From Naumovozyma dairenensis CBS 421 (taxonomy: Eukaryota > Ascomycota > Saccharomycetes > Saccharomycetales > Saccharomycetaceae), in contig NC_016486.1 of the NCBI RefSeq assembly GCF_000227115.2, forward strand, positions 248,001-312,000: a DNA stretch of 64,000 bases. Reading direction: 5' to 3'. A program made the position numbers and the translations under genes. The notes under the pieces were generated by a model that was not told where the DNA came from, searched no databases, and saw only the letters and a list, made by a program, of their open reading frames with translations. Shown piece after piece: positions 42,645 through 53,123 of this stretch (position 1 is the stretch's first letter; each line of letters opens with the position of its first letter).

Positions 42645-44507
42645 TCACAGATCTTTAGGTTCCGGATGTGTTTTACCATAGTTTTTACAGTCTTGCTTTG
42701 TATCTTTGTCTATACACTTCACGCTTTCTGCGATGATGGAATTAGCATGCTCTGTAATCTGGAAATCTTCTTTGATATTTTTATCTTTGTAAATTCCCAA
42801 GATATAATTCAATAAGCCCTTCACGATAACCACTTTCGTATTGTGATCTGCTTCACTAACTGTCAAAGACATATAATCTTCATATTTCTTCGTAACAGGG
42901 TCTTGACTGACAACTTCCCAATAATTGATTGAATTTGGATTTAATACATTGACATCGAAACAATAATGGCCCTTTAAATCCCAAGACAAGACATCAATAT
43001 TGAAATCTAAAGTCGGTACCACTAGTTCTTGATGATAAACTCCATTAGATTCTACTATGACAGATAGCATGGGTCGATAATATTTTACACCGCACCCACA
43101 ACCATTCAGATGGAATTTAGGGAACCCAACCCATAGTTGTTTACCTGCTAGAGTTGGAATGACATTAGGTAGATTAATAAATTGCGTGGACCCTCTCATA
43201 CCTGAAAACTCAGTGTCTTTATCAAGTTCTAAAGTTGAACCTTCGAATACAAATTCACAATCGCCATCATTTAAAGAACATTTCAAAATTTCTAACGGGT
43301 AAAATGAATAAATGAAATGAATGGTACCTCTTGAAAATTGACTTTCAGCCTGTCCTTTTGATGAATCTGCATGGAAAAATGGTACCCAATTTTTCTCTTT
43401 ACCTTTAATACCTCTTCCATTAATATGGAATTCAATTAATGGATCACTTTTTTGATGTGGTAAAAATCCGTATAATTTTCGCTTACCATCATTATGATCT
43501 TGCATATTAAAGAAAATTAAAGGTTCCTCAAACTCAGCAGTTTCTCTCATAATAATATGAGGGTCTTCGGGACCTTCATAATCAGCTCCAGTGGATATGA
43601 AGGGAATGTTTAGAACAGTAGGATAAATGGTATAATATTTTTGAAGAATTTCCTTCTTTCTCTTTTCATTTTTCAATTTAAGTTTATTTACCTCTACTAA
43701 ACAGTTCTCATATTCGTTCGAAGCCAGTTCTTTTTCCTTATGCCCAAGTTGTTTCTTACAATCGTATAAACCTAAATCCTCATCTAATTTCTGTAATTCT
43801 ACTTCATCATCCTTAGGAACAATAATATCGTTAAATGGGACTTTAAACCCATGAATTTCATTCCAATCTTTATCAAACACTTGACCTCTCACTAGCGATA
43901 CATGAGGATGGTTCCTTTGAGCTTTTCTTGAATAGATGACTCTTGAATAAACGAAATAAACATTATACCGTTTAGACCAAACAGAGACCCCACCAAACGT
44001 TAACCAATTCTTTTCCAAGATTTTTTCCTCATCCCAGTTGATTTCTAAATCTGAATGTAACTGTGGTTCAACGAATTCGAAAGCTGGGCTTGTTAATAAT
44101 TCTCTACGTACTTCTTTTAAATCAGATGGTAATGTATGTACCCAATATGAATATTCAATGTCGTTAATGTATTCTAAATCTGAACATGACGCGGAGTATT
44201 CAGACCCCTTCTTTTCGTCCTTAAGATCTAAATTGGAGACATAGCCTACTAATGATTTTTTCGAATATTCCTGAGTTCTCGTTATTGATCTAATTGGAGA
44301 ATTAATCCAATTTTTTTTAAATTTTAAAAGATTAGATATATCCACATTTAGGAAATCTTTCTTAGATTTTATTTGGTTTCTAGAATTTTTCAAAGCATAA
44401 TAATGATGTCCTATTTGTTCTATGGGTAAATTGTTTGTTAATTTTAATACCAGGACAGTACAGAGTATTATCACTATGGATAATTTATAAACTTGATGTC
44501 TTCTCAT
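42645..44507 (-). CDS. Beta-mannosyltransferase, BMT/WRY family (GT91)
   Basis: This 620-residue type II membrane protein has a short cytoplasmic N-terminus, a membrane anchor (LSIVIILCTVLVLKL), and then a lumenal domain typical of the Candida Bmt family. Visible motifs are WVHTLPSDLKEVRRELLTSP, WLTFGGVSVWSKRYNVYFVY, HPHVSLVRGQVFDKDWNEI, STGADYEGPEDPHIIMRE, LIFFNMQDHNDGKRKLYGF and FRGTIHFIYSFYPLEILKC-like text. It ends with the CGCGVKYYRPMLSV block. Bmt enzymes add beta-1,2-linked mannose to cell-wall mannans and related glycans in the Golgi. The family is well known in C. albicans, C. glabrata and Komagataella but absent from S. cerevisiae. The ATG at 44505-44507 is preceded 7 bp upstream by a 14-bp perfect palindrome. 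There is no clear synteny partner, and the locus sits next to repeats and a tRNA. Confidence 0.88.
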   Translation of the reverse strand: MRRHQVYKLSIVIILCTVLVLKLTNNLPIEQIGHHYYALKNSRNQIKSKKDFLNVDISNLLKFKKNWINSPIRSITRTQEYSKKSLVGYVSNLDLKDEKKGSEYSASCSDLEYINDIEYSYWVHTLPSDLKEVRRELLTSPAFEFVEPQLHSDLEINWDEEKILEKNWLTFGGVSVWSKRYNVYFVYSRVIYSRKAQRNHPHVSLVRGQVFDKDWNEIHGFKVPFNDIIVPKDDEVELQKLDEDLGLYDCKKQLGHKEKELASNEYENCLVEVNKLKLKNEKRKKEILQKYYTIYPTVLNIPFISTGADYEGPEDPHIIMRETAEFEEPLIFFNMQDHNDGKRKLYGFLPHQKSDPLIEFHINGRGIKGKEKNWVPFFHADSSKGQAESQFSRGTIHFIYSFYPLEILKCSLNDGDCEFVFEGSTLELDKDTEFSGMRGSTQFINLPNVIPTLAGKQLWVGFPKFHLNGCGCGVKYYRPMLSVIVESNGVYHQELVVPTLDFNIDVLSWDLKGHYCFDVNVLNPNSINYWEVVSQDPVTKKYEDYMSLTVSEADHNTKVVIVKGLLNYILGIYKDKNIKEDFQITEHANSIIAESVKCIDKDTKQDCKNYGKTHPEPKDL

Positions 44508-46203
44508 ATTTGCTGACGTACGTACGTCCTAGGAAGTTTCTTTTTCCTCGATTATGCAATAAAGCGACTGTGCAGCAATACAACAAACAATAAATACCAA
44601 TAATACACTTAAGATGATGGATATGACCTGTGTATACTGTGTGCATTTATCGATCGCGTTGATACTGTTTGGATTTGGAAAAAACGGATAGAATATGGGT
44701 TATGTGTTATCAACGTTATTGTTGAATTATTCAAGAAAACCTATTGAACAAAACAACAAACTACCGTTCTTATCAAAGGGATTCAATTTGCAGACTGTTG
44801 AATATGTTATTACGTATGCAAGTTAAAAGTTTAAAGTATCTCACTGGAGCATGTAGGGCACTTTTTCTGGAATTTGGCCTGGAAAGTCTTAATGATATGG
44901 GTTGTGCTCTCCCCTCACCTCGTGCGGGTTATGTAAATCTTTAGGATACGTGGTCAATAGAACGGATAGGGTTTTGGACGGGTATTTCTCAATGGATAAC
45001 CCAGTCCAGAAATAGATTTTGACTGCCGACTGGCGGGCCCGTGGCGCGCAGCTATATAGAGCAACAGTAAAAATACCGTTACGGTACCCTTAACATTCTT
45101 GTGCCTTTAATAGGTTTATAATAATCAACATTTGCGTCGCAGACGCAAGAATGCAATAGACAATGCTGTTCTTTCAATTAACAGCTATGTGCAGAGCTAT
45201 AATGTACAAATAACTCTTGTCTATAGTGGTATCTTTTACACGAGTAAGGCCCAAATTTTTGATATACGTACAGTAATTATTTAAATAACGGTGAACCAAA
45301 CATTTCCCTGTATCCGGATAGTTCTCGGTAATAGGATTCTTGAATAGTATTGCCTTGATAGAAAAAAAAAAACCTCTAAACCTGAAAGAACTTTATTAAT
45401 GGATAATTACTCGGGCAACATATATTTGATGGCTCATACGAATACAGTGAGTAAAACACTGATACTCTTTCAGGAATGGATTCATTCTTGTTCTTATTAC
45501 ATATATCTATGAATTACTGAGACATAAATCATCCGTCACATAAATTGACCAAAGAGACAATAGTTAATACTACCCCACCATTTATAAATTTCTCTTTCAT
45601 TAATAACAAATTTCAATTACTAGTAACTCAATCAACTATAAAACGTCCTATAGTGAATATCCTGAAATTAGACAGAATTAACAGCAATAGAAGGGTCAAA
45701 ATTGAATATTGAAACAAAGATAAGGGCAACGGGTGGGCTTGATTCGGTTGGACTGTCTCATAACGTGCCCTAAAAATATTCTTAAAAAATGTATACACTT
45801 ATTTCTGGCTTGAACAAACAGTTTGTATCTTTTAGTTCTTTCTGTTTCCACTTTGTTTTCTCTTAAAGAACCCCATTGCGCAATTATTCAACATATACGA
45901 ACTGTTCAATTACATACAGATTTACAAAACAATTTCGCTTTCAATTAAAACTGCCATCATTCAAACTTTTGCACAAATTCAAGACCGCCATTAAATCCAT
46001 CGGTCATAGAAAAATATTTGTCCAAAGAACAACCGGCTCTAAATGCAGTAAATTCAACCGCCTTGGAATATCTGTATCATCTGCCAACCCTGTAATGTCT
46101 GCGATCTTTATACCATTTGCCAAACTCTGTACCATCCCCGAACCTTGCAACATCCATCAACTTCATACATTTACCAAATCCAACCCCACTAGTAGCATCA
46201 GAA
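44508..46203. other. BMT upstream region and leader of the 46.2-kb gene
   Basis: The palindrome GACGTACGTACGTC sits at 44515-44528. The segment 44880-45060 is GC-rich (GGCGGGCCCGTGGCGCGC near 45032). From about 45830 to 46030 the sequence is closely similar to 52515-52725, marking the duplicated 5' region of the paired unknown genes. No other gene is supported. Confidence 0.45.
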
Positions 46204-46710
46204 ATGCCAGCTGAATCAACCAAGTATACATACAAGTTCCTTTTCTGTATTGAATCAGGTGAGTTCATCCATTTCAACATAGAATCAAGCCAAAAGTTAA
46301 CGAAGGACATGCTTCCCAAGCTTCCACCGCAAAAAGACTATATCAAGTTGGCGGTTGAAGTAAATACTCAAAATACCATACCTGTGACTATTACGCGGAA
46401 TTTGAAGAATACAGTGGATTTAAAATCGATGTGTACGGATCCGTCCAATAAAGGTGACAATACCTGTGGTAATATGACCCAGGATCAAAACAAACACCAA
46501 AGAAAGACTGACACTATGAAGGTTACACAATTCAGGAAAGAAGTAGAGAATAATATCCATTTGGAGCATTGCGAAACTACCAACGTCCAGTCATCTCCAC
46601 CTCCATCCATCAGGAATAATGAAGCACCGTACGGTAAACAAGTACGCTCGAAACGTCGCAGATCAAGACGTCACGGGAGAAAACCGTTCAAATTTGGGGA
46701 CGGTACTTAG
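46204..46710 (+). CDS. Unknown 168-residue basic protein, copy 1 of a local pair
   Basis: It starts at the ATG 46204 (MPAESTKYTYKFLFCIES); the frame is open upstream only from non-ATG codons. I do not recognise it. The N-terminal 50 residues look globular and the middle is hydrophilic (TQDQNKHQRKTDTMK, VENNIHLEHCETTN). The C-terminus is strongly basic (GKQVRSKRRRSRRHGRKPFK), suggesting nucleic-acid binding or nuclear/nucleolar targeting. From KDYIKLAVEV to the end it is about 85% identical to the frame at 52736-53123. The upstream 200 bp and downstream 250 bp are also duplicated. The other copy lacks the region with this start codon, so copy 1 looks like the intact member. Confidence 0.55.
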   Translation: MPAESTKYTYKFLFCIESGEFIHFNIESSQKLTKDMLPKLPPQKDYIKLAVEVNTQNTIPVTITRNLKNTVDLKSMCTDPSNKGDNTCGNMTQDQNKHQRKTDTMKVTQFRKEVENNIHLEHCETTNVQSSPPPSIRNNEAPYGKQVRSKRRRSRRHGRKPFKFGDGT

Positions 46711-48516
46711 TGAAATAGAGAAGTTTCAGACGGTAGTATTTTTATTGGTCAACTATTATGCTCCCACCTAAGAACTTTCATGTATATGTGAAAAAAATAG
46801 GAAAGGAAAAATATGAAAAAACAATGAAAAAACATTCATACTTAATAACTTCTAATAATATTCATAATATTTCATCTTTTCTTTTCTTCGTTTTCATTGT
46901 ACCATTTAGTTAGTAAATAAATTGCGGTAGTGTTACCTGTTTATAGAGACTTCTACCTGGCTTCTTCATAGACAATATTTTTGACGAACCATTCCCCTAA
47001 GCTTAAAGTTGTAAATTTTATCAAGTGTAAGCTAATTAGTGGTTGAATATCACAGATCTGGAGAAAATAAAAGTGGAGGTCTTCGGAATGTGACGCATAA
47101 AGTGCTTGAAGAGTAGCGAATGATTTCGGAATAATCGTTCATTCTGTCAGTTACTAGTAACTACCTGAGATGTCCTTATAAGAAAAGACCAAATTCCTCA
47201 TATTTTCTACATAGTTGGACTAGATTCAGTTTTTTTCTAAGAAGCTCGATTTCATTCTAAGTTCTTCATTTATGTATTCTAATTTTGTTTTTCAACAGTA
47301 TTCCGCGAGGTTGCTTAAAACATACCTAGCTTTATATACTTAAGAATGATATAGTATAAGCCGTATACTGGTTGTACCCTAGTCAAGTACAACGAGAATC
47401 ATAATAAAGTGTCTAACCCTTATAGATGACTGTATGTACTTCAGAGAATATTACCATTGTTAGAATCTTTAGATTTCACCTTATTTTCCTCTCTAATTAT
47501 TATATAAGCTAAACTGAAACTAGATCTATATAATACACCTGAAGTTATTAATAGATAACCCAGAACTATCAATAAGAAGTAACTTACATCTAACAAAACA
47601 AAAATGGAACTTTTAGATGTTGAAGAAAAAGTACGCTTCTTCTGCAAAATATGAACGGGATATACAGAAAAGACTATATAAAAATATTAATATAGGAGGC
47701 ACATGATGATCAATCATAGTTATGCAGTATACTAAAAGGTAGTAACTACAAATAATATTTGTCACAGAGTAGATAGTTATATTATGACCTTCTAATTTTA
47801 GTTATAACTATTAATGGAGAATGGACCATTTGATTAGAAGAAGAAAATTCAATGGTTATGAATCCTTCTGTTGCCCTAATGGAACGCATAAAAATTTGCT
47901 AACTCAAAACGGTCCATATTAACTACACTATATCCTAGTGTACCACTTGCCAAACTTCTCAAACAGAAATGTGGTGGTAGAAACCCTTGTGACTGTCGGC
48001 AACACAGAAGCAAAGATACATTTTTCTGATTATGTAGCAGCTTCTAGCTTACTTTGAATGATTCATTCGATTAGTTATGACTCAATAAAAATCCAAAACG
48101 AAATCTCATGAATAAATTACTAAAGTATAAAGCAGTAACGAAAACAGTAAACAATTCATATTTTTGTTCTCATAAAATATAAAACAAAAAGACAACCTTT
48201 CTCTTAACGTATCCGCTCAACAATACTTCAAAATACAACTCCGATGGAAGCAAGTGATAAAACGATTGAAAAAACAAACACATTCAAGAGAACATGAAAG
48301 GAATGGTCGCGACAAACTAGTCTGGGACCTTACCTCAAACCAACTTAGTAACAATAGTGTATGTATCACTCTAATGAAGTATAGGTATCCGTACTGTACC
48401 CACAGCTACCACGGAACCCAACAATGGAACTCCACGATAGATCTGAATGGCGGGGTCCGTGCGGCCTTTTCTGCGCTCGCCCTTATAACGTTCTTCTGGC
48501 TGCATCAAAATTCCTG

Positions 48517-48548
<32 letters not shown>

Positions 48549-48853
48549 TAGTGTGTGCGTCCCTTAATTTATCAGTGTCAAAAGGAATATATAGAAAGAA
48601 ACAGGATCAGTATCCTAAACAGAGGGAAACAAATTAGAATAAATAACAGGTTTAAGCCGTTAGAAAGAGATATTCGATCTACTTACCTCACCAAACCACG
48701 AAAAATCGAAAAGCTGGCCGGCGATTTACAAATTGAGGAAGCTTACCGCATAATATACCTTTTTTTCTTCCATTTTTTGACGTCTTAAGTCATTCTAAAA
48801 GGGCTGCTGGTAGTTTTTTAAAGCCAGATTATTCTTGAATCAAAGTGATATAT
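46711..48853. other. Intergenic region with (GTTA)n microsatellite
   Basis: The first 250 bp are shared with the 3' flank of copy 2 (53124-53340). A (GTTA)n run of about seven units lies at 48518-48546. The remaining 60-90-codon frames resemble nothing I know. The end should contain the promoter of the next gene. Confidence 0.45.
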
Positions 48854-50002
48854 ATGCCAATTGTTTTACCACCTCTGCCATCATCATCGAAAATAATTTC
48901 GAGACCAAAACAAGTTCCTACTATATCTACTCAATTACAAGATATAAAAGAGGAGCTCGAAGATGAACTTGAGGAGGAAATTAAAAGGGAAAGCTTTAAC
49001 ATCGAGCCAGTTCGACCAATTGGTCCTCTTGAAGTTGGTAATGGCAAACCTAATGGTGAGTTCCAATTGATGAACAGGATGGGGCTGGACTCCGATGCTG
49101 ACTCTGATTCTGATTCTGATTCGGGCATTGAGTTTGAAACTATTATTAATAATGAAGTGGGAAAAAAACTTCAAAGTCTCTTTATTATAAGGGACGAGGA
49201 TTTATCTTTATTGCCACCTTTACCTGATTCACCATCTTCTGAAGAATTCAATAGGTATAATACAAGTAGTATAAACAACGATGAACGAGAAGGATTGTTA
49301 ATATCATCATCTTCTTTTTCTTCTTCCTGTGTTGATGAACGTCAACATGATCCTATAGATATTTTATTGAAGATTGATTTACATGATAATGAAATGGATG
49401 CCGATGATGAAAACAAAGACATTGGAAAGGACGTTGATCGTTCTTCAAATTTATCAGATGCATTAAAGATACCAACTATAAACAACAATATTCTAATGGC
49501 TGTAAATAATACTATTATTACTAATGAAAAAAATTCAAGAATACAAGATCCAGATTCATCTACTTCATCAAGAAATAGCATAATATCGTTACCTATGACA
49601 ACAAAACATAGCTATTGCTATAGCCACGGTCATGGCAAGAGAAGTTCATCATTATCTTCTTATTTTTCCTTCACTTCTACAAGGCCGCTTAGTAATAAGT
49701 CTTCATCTGAGACAACAAATGATGTTTATGATATGAAGGATTATCATACAAACGATCATGATAAAATTAGTAATAGGAAAAAACATACATTGAACATTAA
49801 GGAAAGATTTTCTGAATTTATAATGAACAGAAAGTTATCAATGAAAAGGATTGTATCAGGATCGAAACTAACGGAAGGAAATAATGTTGACAGTGAAAAC
49901 CAAGACACATCTTCCCATGTTTGTGATAGTGTGTCACCTTTAGATAAGAGGCGAAACTTCCAATTCCTACCATACAATACTACTACTTCTACTACTACTA
50001 CT

Positions 50003-50035
<33 letters not shown>

Positions 50036-50332
50036 AATGGTGCCTTTTCAGGAAAGGACATGGATAGAGATTATAAAAATCATAATAATATTCTAATTTT
50101 GATAGATGCTGATAATATTGATAAGGATATTATCGAAAAAGGGGAAGATACAGCTAAAATCAATAGATTATCATTTTCAGAACTCCAAACTGAAAAAAAA
50201 ATAAATAAAATCGATGCAATCAGAAATGAATTTGAAAAAAGTGGCTGGTGTTCAAAGAATGATTTAGATGATTTAGAAAAGCTTAAAACTAAAATAGGTA
50301 ATGACTACCATGAAATCTATTCAAATAAGTAA
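48854..50332 (+). CDS. YIR016W/YOL036W-like protein of unknown function
   Basis: This 492-residue protein starts at the ATG 48854 (MPIVLPPLPSS); the GTG at 48845 only extends the frame by three codons. It is largely disordered: an acidic helix (DIKEELEDELEEEIKRE), an Asp/Ser repeat (DSDADSDSDSDSG), and Ser- and Asn-rich tracts, with a (TTTATAA)-like Asn run at about 50005. More conserved-looking pieces are VGKKLQSLFIIRDEDLSLLP, PLPDSPSSEEF and KERFSEFIMNRKLSMKRI. The identification rests mainly on gene order: it is convergent with MET28 exactly as YIR016W is with MET28 (YIR017C) in S. cerevisiae. Its function is not known. Confidence 0.6.
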
Positions 50333-50364
50333 GTAAATAAATAATAAGCTTCTTCTTTATGAAT

Positions 50365-51039
50365 TTAATAGGATGATTCCTTCTTAATGCTATTTAGTAA
50401 ATCATTTGATTTTTGTTCATTTATTTTTTGTAATTTTTCCTTCCAAGATTTATTTTCACTTAATAATTTGTCAATCTTACAATATAATTTAGAAATTTTA
50501 ATGTTTAATTCATTTAATTTATTAATATTATCCTTCTCCTTTTGCTTTTTTCTAATTCTAAATCTTGTTGATGCTTCTGTATTTTTTCTCTTCTTTTCTA
50601 ATTGCGTTTGCGACTGCAGCTCTCGCTGTTGCTGTAATGGTTCTATAGAGTTTTCCTTCTCCTTTATTAAATCAGAATTACTTTCATTTTTCTTATCATT
50701 ATCACTTATCTTTTTCTTTTCATCAGTTAATTTTTTTGAAATAGGAACAGGGTTCGGCAGATTTTTTTCGACTATATCTTTATTAATTTTCATTGTAGTA
50801 GTTTTATTGGTATTGGCTTTAGTATTGGTATTATTACTATTTATGGCATTAATAATTTCTGTTGAATTATTGGAATTAACCAATAATAAAGATAATAATC
50901 TGGAAGCCAGTTCAGAATTATTCGAAATTAACGAATGTAAATATTCGGAAACGTTTAAGTTATCTTGATCGTTCTCATTTTTTTTGGTACGGTCTTGTTT
51001 AGTTTCATCAGTGGTTGATACTGTCATTGTCGTTATCAT
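50365..51039 (-). CDS. MET28: Met28, bZIP cofactor of the sulfur-assimilation regulon
   Basis: This 224-residue protein has the two conserved parts of yeast Met28. The first is an N-terminal block, VSEYLHSLISNNSELASRLLSLLLV. The second is a C-terminal bZIP: basic region EKKRKNTEASTRFRIRKKQK, then a zipper-like helix (INKLNELNIKISKLYCKIDKL) and ENKSWKEKLQKINEQKS. Met28 has no activation domain of its own. It stabilises Cbf1-Met4-Met28 and Met4-Met31/32 complexes on promoters of methionine and sulfur genes. The Asn/Thr- and Lys/Glu-rich linker is longer than in S. cerevisiae. The upstream region contains a perfect Met31/32 site and a Cbf1-like site, consistent with self-regulation within the regulon. 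Confidence 0.92.
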   Translation of the reverse strand: MITTMTVSTTDETKQDRTKKNENDQDNLNVSEYLHSLISNNSELASRLLSLLLVNSNNSTEIINAINSNNTNTKANTNKTTTMKINKDIVEKNLPNPVPISKKLTDEKKKISDNDKKNESNSDLIKEKENSIEPLQQQRELQSQTQLEKKRKNTEASTRFRIRKKQKEKDNINKLNELNIKISKLYCKIDKLLSENKSWKEKLQKINEQKSNDLLNSIKKESSY

Positions 51040-51480
51040 ATATATAATAGTATTAAGCTAGATTATTAGTATTATTTGTGGGCTGGAACGAAGGTAAAGG
51101 TGTATGGGATGAATCAATTGTATAAACAGGATTTATAAACACTTTATAGATTTATATATGATTCACTGTCAAAGAGTATGAAACTTCTAAAAGTCATGGT
51201 TTTTTGAATCATCTTGTATGTAAGTCCGCAGAGAAATACGACAGATGCTGCTGTACATTCTTAGTTAGGATATTTGTTTACGTACTGATCCATCATCATT
51301 AACAAGCCAACAATTAAACTACAGTTTTGTTACCTTAAAAGATTAGTGAATTGGTATCTTGTTTGTTGGTTGGTTAGTTAAGGACATAATATGATAGAAT
51401 AGACGATAAAATAGATGGATATATAGCAATAGAATATACTGATGTGCCGCCACCACCACACTTCCCTTATTAAAATCCAT

Positions 51481-51489
51481 AAACTGTGG
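51481..51489 (+). promoter_or_regulatory. Met31/Met32 site upstream of MET28
   Basis: AAACTGTGG is the exact core bound by the zinc-finger proteins Met31/Met32, which recruit Met4 to sulfur genes. It lies 442 bp upstream of the MET28 ATG. This is a chance-sized motif, but it is in front of the gene where it would be expected. Confidence 0.65.
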
Positions 51490-51614
51490 CACACTTCTTC
51501 ACTAATTTAGCCGCGGACTTTTTGCCCAACTCTTACCGCGGAAGTTTTCTTTCCCCAAAAAGTTTGTGTGTGGGATTCACGGCGGCAGATTCCATTAGAG
51601 GTGGGCCTCGGGCA

Positions 51615-51624
51615 GTCATGTGAC
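51615..51624. promoter_or_regulatory. Cbf1-like E-box upstream of MET28
   Basis: GTCATGTGAC reads GTCACATGAC on the other strand and fits RTCACRTG, the Cbf1 core. It lies 576 bp upstream of the MET28 ATG and 126 bp from the Met31/32 site. Cbf1 and Met31/32 sites commonly co-occur in Met4 target promoters. Confidence 0.5.
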
Positions 51625-52514
51625 CGGAGGTTTCTCGAGGAGATTTGGAGTCATACATGCATCCTACGTACATGCTTATTATATATGATTATGCTTCAGT
51701 TTGTATTACCATATGGAAAAGGAAAGGACGCCAAGTCCGTAAAACGTATGATAATGAACAAGCTCCTACTTGACCATTACATTTCTAGGTAGCATCAATC
51801 ATAATGTTTACCAGACATCATAACGTTATCAATTTGATGGTGCTTACATGAGCGATGAATGGGCCGAATGGCTGGTGACAGAGAACAATTCCTAGTTGCC
51901 CAACAGAAGCTATACCCATTGAGTACACCTTATTAGCAATCTTATTCGTTACGAACAATAACCAGAGCTCCTATCATTCCTTTGGTGAGGAGAACCTAAT
52001 TTATAAAAAGGTTTCGAAAATATATGGAAAGCAATTCACTAAAACATCACTTCAGAGGGAATCTCTAATTCAACTTAACTTTCATTGATGGGCTTAATAA
52101 AGGAATTATTGCTTATTACAGCATACTGCACTATGTGTTCCAACCTTTTTTAAATTTCAACTACCTGTAAAATAAAGCCGTTATAGTAAATTCTTAATGA
52201 GTCAAGATATGGTAGATATCCTACAGAATTTGCATACAGATTAAATCATGCATTAAGCTTCTTTCTGCTTCGGACCAATATTGTTATTAAGCTTCCCAAG
52301 ACCTTTCCAATCTATTATCAATACATATGATCCACTCATTTGCTAAAATTGGACCGAACTGGGAATCGAATGGGGAGACATAGCCAGGGTAACAGTGGCC
52401 TTCTGCGCCTGTACGTTTTCGCGTCACAAAATATGTTCAATTTTTGCTTCTGAAAACGACATATAAAAGGTAGCGTTTGTGAACAAAAACATCTTAAATC
52501 TTTTACTGCTTTCA

Positions 52515-53123
52515 CTTCTTTTCTGTTTTCTGTTTCCACTTTTTATCCCTTAGAAAGCCCTATTGCGCAATTATTCAACATTTACTAATTGTTCAATTAA
52601 AACTCACACTAGACTCCAACATTTTCAAAACAATTTTACTTTCAATTAAAACTGCCATCATTTAAACCTTTGCACAAATTCAAGACCGCCATTAAATCCA
52701 TTGGTCATAAAAAACACCTGTTCAAAGAACAACCAGCAAAAAGACTATATCAAGTTGGCAGTTGAAGTAAATACTCAAAATTCCATACCTGTGACTATTG
52801 CGCGGAATTTGAAGAATACGGTGGATCCCAAACCGACGTGTACGGATCCTGGTCCAATAAAGGCCGAAAATACCCGTCGTAATATGACCCAGGATCAAAA
52901 CAATCACCAAAGAAAGACTGACAACATGAAGTTTACACAATTCAGGAAAGAAGTAGAGAATAATATCCATTTGGAGCATTGCGAAACTACCAACGTCCAG
53001 TCATCTCCACAGCCATCCATCAGGAATAATGAAGAACCGTGCGGTAAACAAGTACGCTCGAAACGTCGCAGATCAAGACGTCGCGGGAGAAAACCGTTCA
53101 AATTTGGGGACGGTACTTACTGA
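52515..53123 (+). pseudogene. 5'-truncated copy 2 of the unknown basic-protein gene
   Basis: Bases 52515-52735 match the 5' region of copy 1 (about 45830-46033). Bases 52736-53340 match its second half and 3' flank (46328-46960). The 295 bp in between, which carry the copy 1 start codon and first 40 or so codons, are absent. The junction falls at a short shared ACCRGC/ACCGC. The remaining frame (52701-53123) has no ATG until well inside it, yet is otherwise uninterrupted and keeps the basic tail (SKRRRSRRRGRKPFKFG). Either it uses a downstream ATG (about 52884) or it is a recently truncated pseudogene. Confidence 0.5.

Larger units (their letters stand above)
51040..52514. other. MET28 promoter region and leader of the truncated copy 2
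   Basis: This is 1.5 kb upstream of MET28. It includes the Met31/32 and Cbf1-like motifs listed separately and a GC-rich segment at 51480-51640. No gene is supported; a minus-strand frame at 52336-52539 is unremarkable. Confidence 0.5.

Noticed and set aside
48254..48529. 91-codon frame before the YIR016W-like gene
   Set aside because: It ends in the GTTA repeat, has irregular composition and no recognisable motif.
48518..48546. GTTA repeat as a telomere-like tract
   Set aside because: Too short and uniform; it looks like an ordinary microsatellite and budding-yeast telomere repeats differ.
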